Of a DNA stretch of 64,000 bases, positions 45,414 to 54,961 are shown piece after piece. The stretch is taken from contig CAZKRL010000003.1 of NCBI GenBank assembly GCA_964555295.1, forward strand, positions 1 through 64,000. Direction: 5' to 3'. A program made the position numbers and the translations under genes. Every line of letters starts with the position of its first letter. The stretch's first letter is position 1. The notes beneath the pieces were generated by a model. That model was given only the letters and a program-made list of their open reading frames with translations, made no database searches and was not told the DNA's origin. This DNA comes from CAZKRL01 sp964555295. Its GTDB lineage: Bacteria; Bacteroidota; Bacteroidia; Flavobacteriales_D; Sanyastnellaceae.

Positions 45414-46655
45414 CTAATTGGCATCAATGTTAGTGAGCAAAACTTCCTTTGCCAACTTCATCGGAATAGATATATATTTTCTCTCCATGTAATCCAGCAT
45501 GCGCAACATCAGCTCACGAGACTCTTCATTCAGACTATTCATCTCTTTTGAGAAGATCTGTTCAACGGCCTGCTTACGAATTTCCTTGATAGATTCAGGT
45601 ATAGCACTCATAGCAATCTCTACTTTCCTGACTTTCAAATTATCCTGTAATTCTCTCTCATGCGCTTCGATTATCGGAACACATTGTTCCATCATATCTC
45701 TGCGATGCTGCAGATTTTTTTCAGCCATTTCCTGAATTTCAGAAAGGCGTAGCAATCTCGTGCCGTATTGCTCTTCTATATGCTCGTCAATATCAGCGGG
45801 ATTTGCAAGATCTACGAGAAGATCGGGAGCGATACCTTGCAGAACAAATTGATGAAAACGACTTTGAGTAAGAATGAGCTCAGTCGATCCAGTGCATGAA
45901 ATCAGCACGTGCATTTTATTGCGACATGACCAAAATTCTTCCAGCGCAAGGGCAATACCACCAAATTCCTGAGCCAGTGCACTCGCACGCTCAGGGGTGC
46001 GATTAACGAATGTGAGGTTCGTGAATCCCGCTTCATGAAAGAACTTAACCAGTGATGCAATGACCTCACCCGCGCCGAGAAAAATAATATTCTGATGCGC
46101 GTTGATTCCTTGCTGAATGAGTCTTTGCCAACATAGCGAACTGATGCTTACTGCGCCCGTGCCCAAGGGAGTTTGCGTGAATACTTCTTTAGCAGCGCGG
46201 ATGGCATGAGACACTGCCATACGCAATAGATCTCCCGTAGAGCCGAGTTTGTTGTACTCTTCATATGCCTTTCGAACTTGCCCAGAAATTTCCCGCTCAC
46301 CAATAATTTTTGAATCAAGACCGGATGTAAGAAGAAATAAATGCCGCAATGCGTCAGTTCCATTGAAAATTAGTGCGCTCTTGATAAGGCCATTCAGATC
46401 GTGGGCTGACATTTCGGGATATAGGGCTTCCAAAATGCGCGCAGTAAGCCCTGGACAAAGGAAATGTGACAGTGACGAAATGATTTCAACCCGGTTACAG
46501 GTAGCGAGTATCATACACTCCGTCATACCTGTTTTTCTCATTACATCGTATGTGCGGCGAGACTTCACCTCATCGGATAAATGCAGTTTACCAATTCCCT
46601 CAAGCGAGATATTGTGAAAAGAAAAGGATACGATTTTCAGATGATCAGTTACCAT
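45414..46655 (-). CDS. hemA: Glutamyl-tRNA reductase
   Basis: 413 residues. It reduces Glu-tRNA to glutamate-1-semialdehyde, the first step of C5-pathway haem synthesis. The catalytic Cys is in LATCNRVEI, LTSGLDSKIIGEREISGQV is the second conserved block, and FLGAGEVIASLVKFF binds NADPH. A C-terminal dimerisation helix is present. It heads the hemA-hemC-hemD operon. A promoter is expected in 46656-46708 but I saw no clear match. Confidence 0.95.
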   Translation of the reverse strand: MVTDHLKIVSFSFHNISLEGIGKLHLSDEVKSRRTYDVMRKTGMTECMILATCNRVEIISSLSHFLCPGLTARILEALYPEMSAHDLNGLIKSALIFNGTDALRHLFLLTSGLDSKIIGEREISGQVRKAYEEYNKLGSTGDLLRMAVSHAIRAAKEVFTQTPLGTGAVSISSLCWQRLIQQGINAHQNIIFLGAGEVIASLVKFFHEAGFTNLTFVNRTPERASALAQEFGGIALALEEFWSCRNKMHVLISCTGSTELILTQSRFHQFVLQGIAPDLLVDLANPADIDEHIEEQYGTRLLRLSEIQEMAEKNLQHRRDMMEQCVPIIEAHERELQDNLKVRKVEIAMSAIPESIKEIRKQAVEQIFSKEMNSLNEESRELMLRMLDYMERKYISIPMKLAKEVLLTNIDAN

Positions 46656-46708
46656 ATCGGTGCGAGCAAAAATGCCCAGTTTTCTGACTTCACAATGTCA
46701 TGACTACG

Positions 46709-47395
46709 TCACAGACTCGGACGAGGTCGAAACTTTTTCTTCTTATTCTTGAATTTATGTTTGCCCTTGTTCTTGCCATAGCGTTCGGTTTCGTATTCCT
46801 TGAACCCTCCGGCGGTGAGGGGCTTCACAATCTGTAGCTGGGTCATTTCATCGAGACGAAGTTTTCCGGCCGACATAGAATGTAAATCTTTTCGGATGAT
46901 ATCATCATGCACCACATTGCGGTTCCAGTTGGTTGCATTGTACTTCATCAGATTAGCGATACTCAACATAAAATCGTTGCGCTCCTGACCTTCTTCCATT
47001 GCAGAACATTTATCAATCATCGACTGAACATAGTAACCATAATGTCCGAAACGAATGGAGTTCTGAGGATAACGCAGCCGTTCTGGTTTACTCGCGAGAT
47101 GCTCACGATCTGGATTGGGATATGGGCTATCAACATCCAATCTAAAACCCGACATAATGTGAAGATGATCCCAAAGCTTGTGATTGAAATCTTCAATATC
47201 TCTGAGGTGAGGGAAGAGCTGACCCATCACACTGATGATGGCACGAACGCATTTGTTCCGCTCTTCACGATCTGAGAGGGTTATAGCATACTCTACCATG
47301 TGCTGGATATTCCTGCCGTACTCGGGAATCACAAGATGCGGTCGATTGCTGTTGTATGGCTGAAAATCGAGTTGATTATTGATAGTCTCTTTCAT
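46709..47395 (-). CDS. DUF4290 family protein
   Basis: 228 residues, no signal peptide or membrane segment. YNSNRPHLVIPEYGRNIQHMVEYA, MGQLFPHLRDIEDFNHKLWDHL and RFGHYGYYVQSMID are typical of DUF4290, a Bacteroidota-restricted cytoplasmic family without known function. The C-terminus is a very basic tail (KNKGKHKFKNKKKKFRPRP) that could bind nucleic acid. It is divergent from ftsZ with a 196-base gap and lies 53 bases upstream of hemA on the same strand. Confidence 0.85.
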   Translation of the reverse strand: MKETINNQLDFQPYNSNRPHLVIPEYGRNIQHMVEYAITLSDREERNKCVRAIISVMGQLFPHLRDIEDFNHKLWDHLHIMSGFRLDVDSPYPNPDREHLASKPERLRYPQNSIRFGHYGYYVQSMIDKCSAMEEGQERNDFMLSIANLMKYNATNWNRNVVHDDIIRKDLHSMSAGKLRLDEMTQLQIVKPLTAGGFKEYETERYGKNKGKHKFKNKKKKFRPRPSL

Positions 47396-47591
47396 AACGG
47401 GTCGGCTAAAATAGAGTGTGACATTTCAAACTGAAAATCAAAGTTCACAGCAACGAAATGACAACCCGTTTTTACTAACAACGTTGGGTTGAGTTTTTTG
47501 CGAATTTCATGTTCACCTCTTCGCATCATATCATTTTCTTCGTGAGGCTTCAATAGATATAAACCAAGCATAATTAACGAATACTGAACAT

Positions 47592-49253
47592 ATGGAGAAA
47601 GCACTGAACTTTGATTTACCCGCAAATACCTCGTCCATCATCAAGGTGATTGGGGTCGGAGGCGGGGGCAGCAATGCCGTAAACTACATGTATAACCAAG
47701 GCATTAAGGGTGTAGATTTCATCATCTGCAACACGGATGCTCAGGCGCTGGATCAAAGTCCGGTTCCAATCAAAGTTCAACTGGGCAAAACGCTTACAGA
47801 AGGTCGGGGTGCTGGTGCAATGCCTGAAGTGGGAAGAAATGCCGCCATTGAAAGCCTTGAGGATATGAGGGCGATTCTTGCCGATTCAACCACCATGGTT
47901 TTCATTACGGCTGGAATGGGCGGAGGCACGGGAACAGGCGCGGCCCCGGTGATTGCCAAGCTCGCAAAAGAAATGGGAATCCTTACCGTTGGCATCGTGA
48001 CCCAACCTTTTGTATTCGAAGGAAGAAAGCGTACACAGCAGGCCGATTCAGGGCTTCAAGAATTGAAAGAGAGTGTAGACACTCTGCTCATCATCGAAAA
48101 TGACAAACTCAGATCGCTCTATGGCAACTTAAAACTCAACGAGGCTTTTGGCCATGCCGATGAAGTTCTTTGCACCGCAGCCAAGGGCATTGCAGAAGTA
48201 ATCACACTTGCGGGCACAGTGAACGTTGATATGAACGACGTTAAGACTGTAATGAAGGACAGCGGCAGAGCGATAATGGGTTCAGGCAAAGCCAGCGGTG
48301 AAGGCCGGGCAATGAAAGCGGTTCAAGACGCACTTGAGTCGCCGCTCTTGAACAACGCAGACATCAACGGTGCTCGATTCATTCTGTTGAATATTACGTT
48401 TGGTACAGATGAGTTATTGATGGATGAGGTGAGTGAAATTACCGATTACATTCAACTTCAGGCAGGCAATACCGCAGAGGTGATCTGGGGATATGGAAAT
48501 GACCACACACTCGGAGAGGAAATCTGTATTACCGTTATTGCAACTGGATTCTCTGAGAATACAATCCGAAAGGAAATCGCAGCGCTTCAACCCGAGAAAG
48601 TTTGGTTGAATACTGAAGCCCGCGAAATCACAAATAAGGTAGAGAAGCCTGTAAATGATGAAGTGCTGAACGCACAAGTTGAGGTGGCTGAGGAGAAGGC
48701 CTTTGAAATTCAAGAGGTTCAGGAAGAGATTGTTTTTACGGTTCGCCCTGTCATCGAGGAATTGACACATAACGATTCCGAGGTGAAAATAGAGACTACT
48801 TCTGAAGCGCTAATCTCACAAGAGGAGACAGATGTATTGTCCATCCAAGAAATGCCTGACCATATCACTGCCCAAGTTGAAAATGTAGAGGAAATTTCAA
48901 ATGTTATGCAAGAAGTGGTTGCTGCGCAACAAACAAATGCGCCCATCACCGCTTCCCTGGAACATAAGACAGAATCAACTACAAATCGTCCTAACAGAGA
49001 TGAATTGGTCATGCGCAACAAGGAGCGCGAAATGAAAATCAGAGAGTTTACCATGAGAGTTAAAACCCCAAATGGTCTTCATGAACTCGAGAGCGAGCCT
49101 GCATATTTCAGAAAGAAAGTTTCTCTCGACGGTCCAACGCCAAGCCATGAGAGTAGTGTGGCCAGATTTTCGCTTCAGGAATCTTTAGATGAAAATGGCA
49201 GAAAAAAAATTGAATTGAAAGACAATCCATTTCTTCACGACAACGTAGACTGA
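47592..49253 (+). CDS. ftsZ: Cell division protein FtsZ
   Basis: 553 residues. The GTPase core (1-320) has GVGGGGSNAVNYM, the tubulin signature GGGTGTGAAPV and NTDAQAL. A long variable acidic linker (about 335-500) is usual in Bacteroidota. The C-terminal peptide ends ELKDNPFLHDNVD, the partner-binding end. In most genomes ftsZ follows ftsA in the dcw cluster; here it stands alone, divergent from DUF4290 and followed by its own terminator. No Shine-Dalgarno is visible ahead of the start. Confidence 0.97.
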   Translation: MEKALNFDLPANTSSIIKVIGVGGGGSNAVNYMYNQGIKGVDFIICNTDAQALDQSPVPIKVQLGKTLTEGRGAGAMPEVGRNAAIESLEDMRAILADSTTMVFITAGMGGGTGTGAAPVIAKLAKEMGILTVGIVTQPFVFEGRKRTQQADSGLQELKESVDTLLIIENDKLRSLYGNLKLNEAFGHADEVLCTAAKGIAEVITLAGTVNVDMNDVKTVMKDSGRAIMGSGKASGEGRAMKAVQDALESPLLNNADINGARFILLNITFGTDELLMDEVSEITDYIQLQAGNTAEVIWGYGNDHTLGEEICITVIATGFSENTIRKEIAALQPEKVWLNTEAREITNKVEKPVNDEVLNAQVEVAEEKAFEIQEVQEEIVFTVRPVIEELTHNDSEVKIETTSEALISQEETDVLSIQEMPDHITAQVENVEEISNVMQEVVAAQQTNAPITASLEHKTESTTNRPNRDELVMRNKEREMKIREFTMRVKTPNGLHELESEPAYFRKKVSLDGPTPSHESSVARFSLQESLDENGRKKIELKDNPFLHDNVD

Positions 49254-49271
49254 CTTAAACTGAAAAGAAAG

Positions 49272-49308
49272 AAAGGGGATGACTCTAATCGAGTTATCCC
49301 TTTTTTTA
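49272..49308 (+). terminator. Intrinsic terminator of ftsZ
   Basis: AAGGGGATGACTC and GAGTTATCCCTTT form a hairpin with a TAATC loop (one G-T pair), followed by seven T. It lies 20 bases past the ftsZ stop. Confidence 0.75.
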
Positions 49309-49346
49309 TTACAAAGATTTTTCATCTCTAATTTCACCGACGAAAT

Positions 49347-50129
49347 ATGGAAGCGTATTTAGAAATATTCTACAACCTATCAGGTATCATAAGTTTGATG
49401 ACATTGATAATACTCGAAATCGTTTTGGGTATTGACAATATCATATTCATAGCCATTATATGCAGCTATATCCCGAATAAGAATCAACGTAAACAAGCGA
49501 GATTCATTGGTTTGCTGCTGGCATTGGTCGTTAGGATCATACTACTATCGACTATTTCGTTTATAACTAAAATGACTCATCCGTTCTTCTACCTCGGAAA
49601 TATTCCACTCACCGGCCGAGGGCTTATTCTATTTGCAGGTGGAACTTTCCTCATTATCAAAACGATCGGAGAAATTTATCACAAGTTTAAAATATCCGAT
49701 CAAGAGGAAACGGCAAAATCCCGACAATTGAGCTGGACGAAGGCAATAATACAAATCACGCTTATCGATATTGTCTTCTCATTTGACTCCATCATTACCG
49801 CGGTTGGCGTGACATCTGACCATCCCAATCCATCCGTGGCACTTGCTACAATGATAATGGCTGTAGTTATTTCAATGATAGCAATGTTACTCTTCGCGCC
49901 TTATGTAAGTGACTTCATAGAGAAATTCCCGACCATTAAAATGCTGGCCCTTGCATTTCTAGTGGTAATTGGACTAATCTTAACCATCGAGGCACTGGAA
50001 GATGCTTCCATATTAACCTTACCGCATGGTGTAAATATTAAGACCTATGCATATGTAGCCTTACTTTTCTCAGGCATTGTTGAATTTCTGAATGTACGAT
50101 TAAGACATGTCAAGGGGACTAAAGATTAG
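49347..50129 (+). CDS. TerC-family integral membrane protein
   Basis: 260 residues with about seven membrane helices. The two conserved acidic motifs in membrane segments are EIVLGIDNIIFIA (about 26-38) and DIVFSFDSIITAVG (about 142-155), the TerC/Alx family hallmark. Members are implicated in manganese export and metal handling at the secretion site; the ion here is not determined by sequence. It follows ftsZ beyond its terminator. The 50130-50179 stretch separates it from a convergent gene. Confidence 0.88.
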   Translation: MEAYLEIFYNLSGIISLMTLIILEIVLGIDNIIFIAIICSYIPNKNQRKQARFIGLLLALVVRIILLSTISFITKMTHPFFYLGNIPLTGRGLILFAGGTFLIIKTIGEIYHKFKISDQEETAKSRQLSWTKAIIQITLIDIVFSFDSIITAVGVTSDHPNPSVALATMIMAVVISMIAMLLFAPYVSDFIEKFPTIKMLALAFLVVIGLILTIEALEDASILTLPHGVNIKTYAYVALLFSGIVEFLNVRLRHVKGTKD

Positions 50130-50179
50130 ACCCGTTTTCCTCCAAGAGTTGAGCAACAAAACTGAGTAACGATTTCAAA

Positions 50180-50578
50180 TTATGTATGATGCATTGGATG
50201 GTACACCGGACCATGATATTCCTCGTTGTAGTCTAGGGCTAAATTCACTACATAAAGAATATTCAAAGCGCAACTCAGGAAAACATCCACCTTCGAGTTC
50301 TTGCCGAATGCACTTGCGAGCTCAATACATAACAAAAAGTAGAAATAGACATTAAAAAAGGGCAACAAAAAATAGGCAGCATGCGACCGAGGTCTTCCAA
50401 CAATATCTAAAACCACAAGTACATTCCAAACAGGAACAAAAGCAGCCAACCAAGGTTTTCCGGTCTTGTGAAAAAGGCGTGCCGCACTCATAGAGCCAAT
50501 CAAAATAATAAGAAAGAGAGCAAGAAAATAACCAGCGTTTTCACCTGATAATAAGGCATTGATAAATAAGGTATTCAT
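50180..50578 (-). CDS. Small membrane protein, DUF5684-like
   Basis: 132 residues from ATG 50578. Four hydrophobic segments, and the cytoplasmic-loop motif FHKTGKPWLAAFVPVWNVLVVLDIVGRP that marks DUF5684-type proteins in Bacteroidota, found near signal peptidase I genes in some genomes. No function is known. The end is His-rich (EYHGPVYHPMHHT), which could bind metal (inference). No signal peptidase gene is beside it here. Confidence 0.7.
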   Translation of the reverse strand: MNTLFINALLSGENAGYFLALFLIILIGSMSAARLFHKTGKPWLAAFVPVWNVLVVLDIVGRPRSHAAYFLLPFFNVYFYFLLCIELASAFGKNSKVDVFLSCALNILYVVNLALDYNEEYHGPVYHPMHHT

Positions 50579-50659
50579 TTGGTTTTTTAGAGTCAATAGT
50601 GAAACTCTAAAATATCGACGTCAGTCTTAACCCTTGGTTGCCAAACGCAACAGCATAAA

Positions 50660-51172
50660 TTATTTGTAAATCGGGCCCACCTCCATAGAATTGCTCACCT
50701 GTAGATCCCTGTCCATAATGCTCACAATAAATTTAACAGTATCAAATTCACTTTCGATTTTCCATGAGGTCAGTGAGATTTCAATCACACCTTGTTGCGA
50801 CTGATCCTGACCTGTAGGCTTTGCCCAGGGGATTTTATAGTAGAAAGGCACATCAGGATCTGGCACTGGATCGTCACACGGATCAATTTCTACATGTACC
50901 CATTTCCCTCCCTGTAATTCATAATACTCTGCGAATAAATTATAGGCGTTAATGCATCGGCGGAAGATGCCAATAGTGTCGGATTGTTCCAACCCAAAAT
51001 TCCCATCACCATCGGTAAATTCCACGTACATTTTAGCATCATTTCCAGTCTCTGTAAATCTGACTTCAATAATTGCAGGTGCATTCGGTAACACTTCGTG
51101 CTTAATACAGCCGGTAAATAAAAACCATGACAGAATCCAACCGAACAGATTCATTATACTTACTTTTCCCAT
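50660..51172 (-). CDS. Lipoprotein of unknown function
   Basis: 170 residues from ATG 51172; an in-frame ATG at 51154 is equally possible. The signal peptide ends in the lipobox FTGC. The mature part is an Ig-like beta domain with an acidic start VEFTDGDGNFG, a pattern shared by many Bacteroidota lipoproteins, and IVSIMDRDLQVSNSMEVGPIYK at the end. I do not recognise a function. Its start is almost back to back with the divergent LuxE-like gene at 51189. Confidence 0.7.
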   Translation of the reverse strand: MGKVSIMNLFGWILSWFLFTGCIKHEVLPNAPAIIEVRFTETGNDAKMYVEFTDGDGNFGLEQSDTIGIFRRCINAYNLFAEYYELQGGKWVHVEIDPCDDPVPDPDVPFYYKIPWAKPTGQDQSQQGVIEISLTSWKIESEFDTVKFIVSIMDRDLQVSNSMEVGPIYK

Positions 51173-51188
51173 GCGATATAACGCACTA

Positions 51189-52190
51189 ATGAGAGAAGAA
51201 CTCCGTACACGAATTTTCAACGTTGCTAATGATGACGACTTCAACAATCTTGTTCTAGAGATTTTTCAATTTCAATTCAAACACAACCTCACATACCAAA
51301 AGTACTGTCAAATTTTGCTTCACAACAAGAATGTCATTCAACCACAAAGAATTCAAGACATTCCCTTCCTCCCTGTTTCTCTATTTAAAAAGCATCATCT
51401 GCAAAGTGGCAATTGGACACCAGAAGAAACTTTCCAAAGTAGCTCAACAGGAGGCGAACCTAGCCTTCATCTGGTAAAAGAACTACAACTTTATAAAGAG
51501 TCATTTTCGAAATGTTTTAATACTTTCTATCATCATCCCAACGAATACGCAATTCTCGGACTAATGCCCTCCTACCTTGAACGAGAAGGATCATCCCTCA
51601 TAACAATGTTAACGAACCTCATCCATGAATCGTCTTGCGCCGATAGTGGTTTTTTTCTTTACAATCATGAGCAACTCGCTGAAACACTGATCAAAAGGGA
51701 AGTCCTTAATCTACGTTCGATACTATTTGGAGTAACCTTCGCCCTGATCGACTTTGCCAATCGCTTCAAACTGAATCTTCCCAATACCACTATTATCGAA
51801 ACCGGCGGAATGAAAGGCCGAGGAAAAGAACTGATACGCGAGGAGTTGCATACATTACTTAAAAACAAACTTGGTGTAAAAGAGGTACACAGCGAATATG
51901 GCATGACAGAGTTACTTTCTCAAGCTTACATGACGCAAACATCACGGTTCGAGTGTCCACATTGGCTACGCCCGTATGTTCGCGATCAACATGATCCCAT
52001 GTGTATTAATACTCAAGGCAAAGGATTGCTTAATTTTATTGACTTAGCCAATTTAGATTCGTGCTCCTTTCTTGCCACAGATGATATCGGTGAAGTATTT
52101 GGAAACCACGAATTCTCCGTTTTTGGCAGAGCTGATTTCACTGAACTAAGGGGTTGTAATCTTATGGTCGCCAATTTTTTCAGTAACTGA
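51189..52190 (+). CDS. LuxE/PaaK-like acyl-protein synthetase
   Basis: 333 residues from ATG 51189 (ATG 51171 is also in frame; the longer frame upstream overlaps the divergent lipoprotein and is not family-like). The ANL-superfamily phosphate loop SSSTGGEPS and the later VHSEYGMTELLSQAY and FATDDIG-like FLATDDIGEVF segments match the LuxE/PaaK-type ligases that activate carboxylic acids as acyl-AMP. A LuxC-type reductase is not present, so light production is not implied. Substrate unknown. Confidence 0.75.
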   Translation: MREELRTRIFNVANDDDFNNLVLEIFQFQFKHNLTYQKYCQILLHNKNVIQPQRIQDIPFLPVSLFKKHHLQSGNWTPEETFQSSSTGGEPSLHLVKELQLYKESFSKCFNTFYHHPNEYAILGLMPSYLEREGSSLITMLTNLIHESSCADSGFFLYNHEQLAETLIKREVLNLRSILFGVTFALIDFANRFKLNLPNTTIIETGGMKGRGKELIREELHTLLKNKLGVKEVHSEYGMTELLSQAYMTQTSRFECPHWLRPYVRDQHDPMCINTQGKGLLNFIDLANLDSCSFLATDDIGEVFGNHEFSVFGRADFTELRGCNLMVANFFSN

Positions 52191-52266
52191 GCAACCAATT
52201 CATCATTCAAACGTCTTTAAAACGACTTTGGTAGTGTAAACTACCATTCATGATTTCCTAAACAAA

Positions 52267-52296
52267 TAAACCGGGTGCGGATCCGGTTTATTTTTT
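52267..52296. terminator. Bidirectional terminator between luxE-like gene and tyrS
   Basis: AAACCGG and CCGGTTT form a stem around TGCGGAT-like loop bases, followed by TATTTTTT on the plus strand and by TATTTGTTT on the minus strand. It can serve both convergent genes. Confidence 0.7.
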
Positions 52297-52374
52297 GCCA
52301 TCAATCAAATGTCTTGGAGAAAAAATCAATCCAATTTTATCGGCGATTGACCATAGCCAAAAAAGACAGCATTG

Positions 52375-53655
52375 CTAATGGATTGTTAGAATGTAATATG
52401 ATTTCTTTCCTCGTTGCAGAAGGATTCTCCCACAGGCCAACACATCCGATTCAAAACATACTTTATCGGCATCCGTCTTTACTTTATTCACGGAGATACT
52501 ACCCTCCTGAATAGCCCGGCGCGCCTCACTATTGGATGACAAGAAACCTGACTTGACCAATAATTCAGTAATTGTCATGCCTTGAAGCAGCTCTGTGCGA
52601 GCCATCACGCCGCTAGGAACACCCTCAAATATTTCGTCAAATGCTTCTGCGCTCAGTTCATTCATCACTTCAGAAGAAGTTTTACCAAAGAGTATTTCGG
52701 AGGCTTCAAGAGACTGCCTGAAATCAGCTTCCGAATGCACCATAGTGGTGATCTCCTTTGCTAATTCCCGTTGAAGGTTTCGCTTTCCAGGATTCGCCTG
52801 ATGGTCATTAATAATCAATTCCAATTCTTCCCTTGAGCGCAGCGAGAAAATGCGGATATAGTTGATCGCATCGAGGTCCGCTGCGTTCAACCAAAACTGG
52901 TAGAACTTATATGGAGAGGTCTTTTTAGGATCGAGCCAAACATTTCCTGATTCAGTTTTACCGAATTTCGTGCCGTCTGATTTTTTTATCAAGGGCGTGG
53001 TTAATGCAAAAGCCTCGCCAGCTCCCTTTCTGCGAATCAATTCTGTTCCCGCAACAATATTGCCCCATTGATCACTACCGCCCATTTGCAATGAAATCCC
53101 ATGATTCTTCCACAGATAATAAAAATCATAACCTTGGACCAACTGATATGAGAACTCTGTAAATGACATACCGGTTTCCAATCTTTGTTTCACAGAATCT
53201 TTAGCCAACATGTAATTCACCGTTAAGTGCTTACCTACATCGCGAATAAACTCCAAAAAGCCAATCCCCTTAAACCAGTCATAATTATTAAATAATTGCG
53301 CACTTTTTTCGCCCTTACCAAAGTCCAGAAATTTCTCCAACTGCATTCGCTGACACAACTGATTGTGGCGCAGGATTTCTTCGTCAAGTAAATTTCTTTC
53401 CTGTGATTTTCCACTTGGATCACCCACCATACCCGTCGCTCCACCCATCAATGCAACCGGAATATGACCAGCCCGCTGAAAGTGAAGCAGCGTCATTATT
53501 TGAACCAGATTGCCCACACCCAATGAATCAGCAGTTGGGTCAAACCCAATGTAACCCTTAACAACTTGCCTTTTTAATAACTCCTTGGTGCCAGGCATTA
53601 TATCCTGAAGCATGCCACGCCAAATCAACTCTTCTACAAAATCAGAATTATGCAT
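52375..53655 (-). CDS. tyrS: Tyrosyl-tRNA synthetase
   Basis: 426 residues. GFDPTADSLGVGNLVQIM holds the HIGH-type motif and KFGKTESGN the KMSKS motif; MGGATGMVGDPSGKS and QMGGSDQWGN bind tyrosine and tRNA. An S4-like RNA-binding domain closes the protein (TITELLVKSGFLSSNSEARRAI). It follows murF by 25 bases, so it is the last gene of a gldJ-murF-tyrS unit. Confidence 0.96.
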   Translation of the reverse strand: MHNSDFVEELIWRGMLQDIMPGTKELLKRQVVKGYIGFDPTADSLGVGNLVQIMTLLHFQRAGHIPVALMGGATGMVGDPSGKSQERNLLDEEILRHNQLCQRMQLEKFLDFGKGEKSAQLFNNYDWFKGIGFLEFIRDVGKHLTVNYMLAKDSVKQRLETGMSFTEFSYQLVQGYDFYYLWKNHGISLQMGGSDQWGNIVAGTELIRRKGAGEAFALTTPLIKKSDGTKFGKTESGNVWLDPKKTSPYKFYQFWLNAADLDAINYIRIFSLRSREELELIINDHQANPGKRNLQRELAKEITTMVHSEADFRQSLEASEILFGKTSSEVMNELSAEAFDEIFEGVPSGVMARTELLQGMTITELLVKSGFLSSNSEARRAIQEGSISVNKVKTDADKVCFESDVLACGRILLQRGKKSYYILTIH

Positions 53656-53680
53656 AGCGCGAAATTAAAACCAATTCTAC

Positions 53681-54949
53681 CTAGAGGTATTCAACAATAC
53701 GCTCCATCCTCATTCCTCTTGATCCCTTCAACAGAATGCTACAGTTTCTAATTGGATGTTGACCCATGTGATGAATCAAGTCATTCATGCTTTTGAAACA
53801 ATACTTGAATTTACCGAGATCACATTGATAAAAGTTTTCTCCCACAAAAATTGCTTCAAGATTAAGACTTTGAACAAGATTGATTACTCCCTGATGCAAC
53901 TGAAGGCTATCACCCCCTAGCTCCCTCATATCCCCAAGTATTGCAAGTTTTTGTGGAGTTTTCAGGCGGACGAATGAGCTTATCGCATGTTCCATACTGC
54001 TCGGATTCGCATTGTAAGCATCCATAATCACCCTATTCGAAGTTGTCTGCAATATCTCAGATCTGTTCGAGTCAGGAACATAACTCGAGATGGCCTCATG
54101 AATCCTTTCCTCAGGCACTCTGAAATACCTTCCGATACTAATAGCGGCAGCTATATTCATCAGGTTATAAACCCCTGAAAATTTCGTGACAACTACATTC
54201 GCACCATTGATTCGATAAGACAAACTGGGCTCTTCTGAATGCAATGAAATTCCGATGTCATCCAATGAAGTGGAAACGAAATCTCTACCCGCTATCGCTT
54301 GAATCATTTTTGGTTGGTGCAAATCCGCAAAAATTACTCCTTTGTTCTGTGAAATGAAATCAAACAATTCAGACTTGCCTCGCAATACTCCTAATTCTCC
54401 ACCAAAACCCTCGAGATGTGCAAGACCAATATTGGTTATATATCCATAACCAGGTTTTGTGTAGGTGCAATAGCCCTCAATCTCACGAAGATGGTTAGCA
54501 CCCATTTCAATTACCGCAAACTCGCAATCTCGAGGTATTGATAAAAGTGTAAGTGGAATTCCTATGTGGTTATTTAAATTTCCTCGGGTTGCAGATACTC
54601 TAAACTTCTTCGCTAGTACATCTCTAATCAGTTCCTTACAAGTTGTTTTACCGTTACTTCCTGTTACGGCTAAAACCGGTATAGTCAACAAACTCCGGTA
54701 ATCTGCCGCCAACTCCTGCAAAGCGATTAATCCATTATTCACACGAACAATCTTCGGGTTTGCGTCTTCCAACTGCTCATCTACCACGACCATTTCTGCA
54801 CCTGATCGAAGCACATCAAGGGCATATAAATTGCCATTGAATTTCTCTCCCTTTAATGCAAAGAAAATCTGACCCTTTTGAATAGCGCGGGAATCTGTAG
54901 AAACTCCCGCCGACTTTAAAAATGCCTCCAAAATGAGACGCCTGCTCAT
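53681..54949 (-). CDS. murF: UDP-N-acetylmuramoyl-tripeptide-D-alanyl-D-alanine ligase
   Basis: 422 residues. The Mur-ligase ATP loop AVTGSNGKTTCKE (about 105) and the DAYNANPSSM signature of MurF are clear. It adds D-Ala-D-Ala in peptidoglycan precursor synthesis. The gene begins 12 bases after gldJ, away from the other mur genes, an arrangement I recall from other Flavobacteria. Confidence 0.95.
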   Translation of the reverse strand: MSRRLILEAFLKSAGVSTDSRAIQKGQIFFALKGEKFNGNLYALDVLRSGAEMVVVDEQLEDANPKIVRVNNGLIALQELAADYRSLLTIPVLAVTGSNGKTTCKELIRDVLAKKFRVSATRGNLNNHIGIPLTLLSIPRDCEFAVIEMGANHLREIEGYCTYTKPGYGYITNIGLAHLEGFGGELGVLRGKSELFDFISQNKGVIFADLHQPKMIQAIAGRDFVSTSLDDIGISLHSEEPSLSYRINGANVVVTKFSGVYNLMNIAAAISIGRYFRVPEERIHEAISSYVPDSNRSEILQTTSNRVIMDAYNANPSSMEHAISSFVRLKTPQKLAILGDMRELGGDSLQLHQGVINLVQSLNLEAIFVGENFYQCDLGKFKYCFKSMNDLIHHMGQHPIRNCSILLKGSRGMRMERIVEYL

Positions 54950-54961
54950 TCCGTAAAGAGA

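Noticed and set aside
51189..52190. Bioluminescence (lux) locus
   Set aside because: Only a LuxE/PaaK-like ligase is present; there is no luxA, luxB, luxC or luxD homologue.
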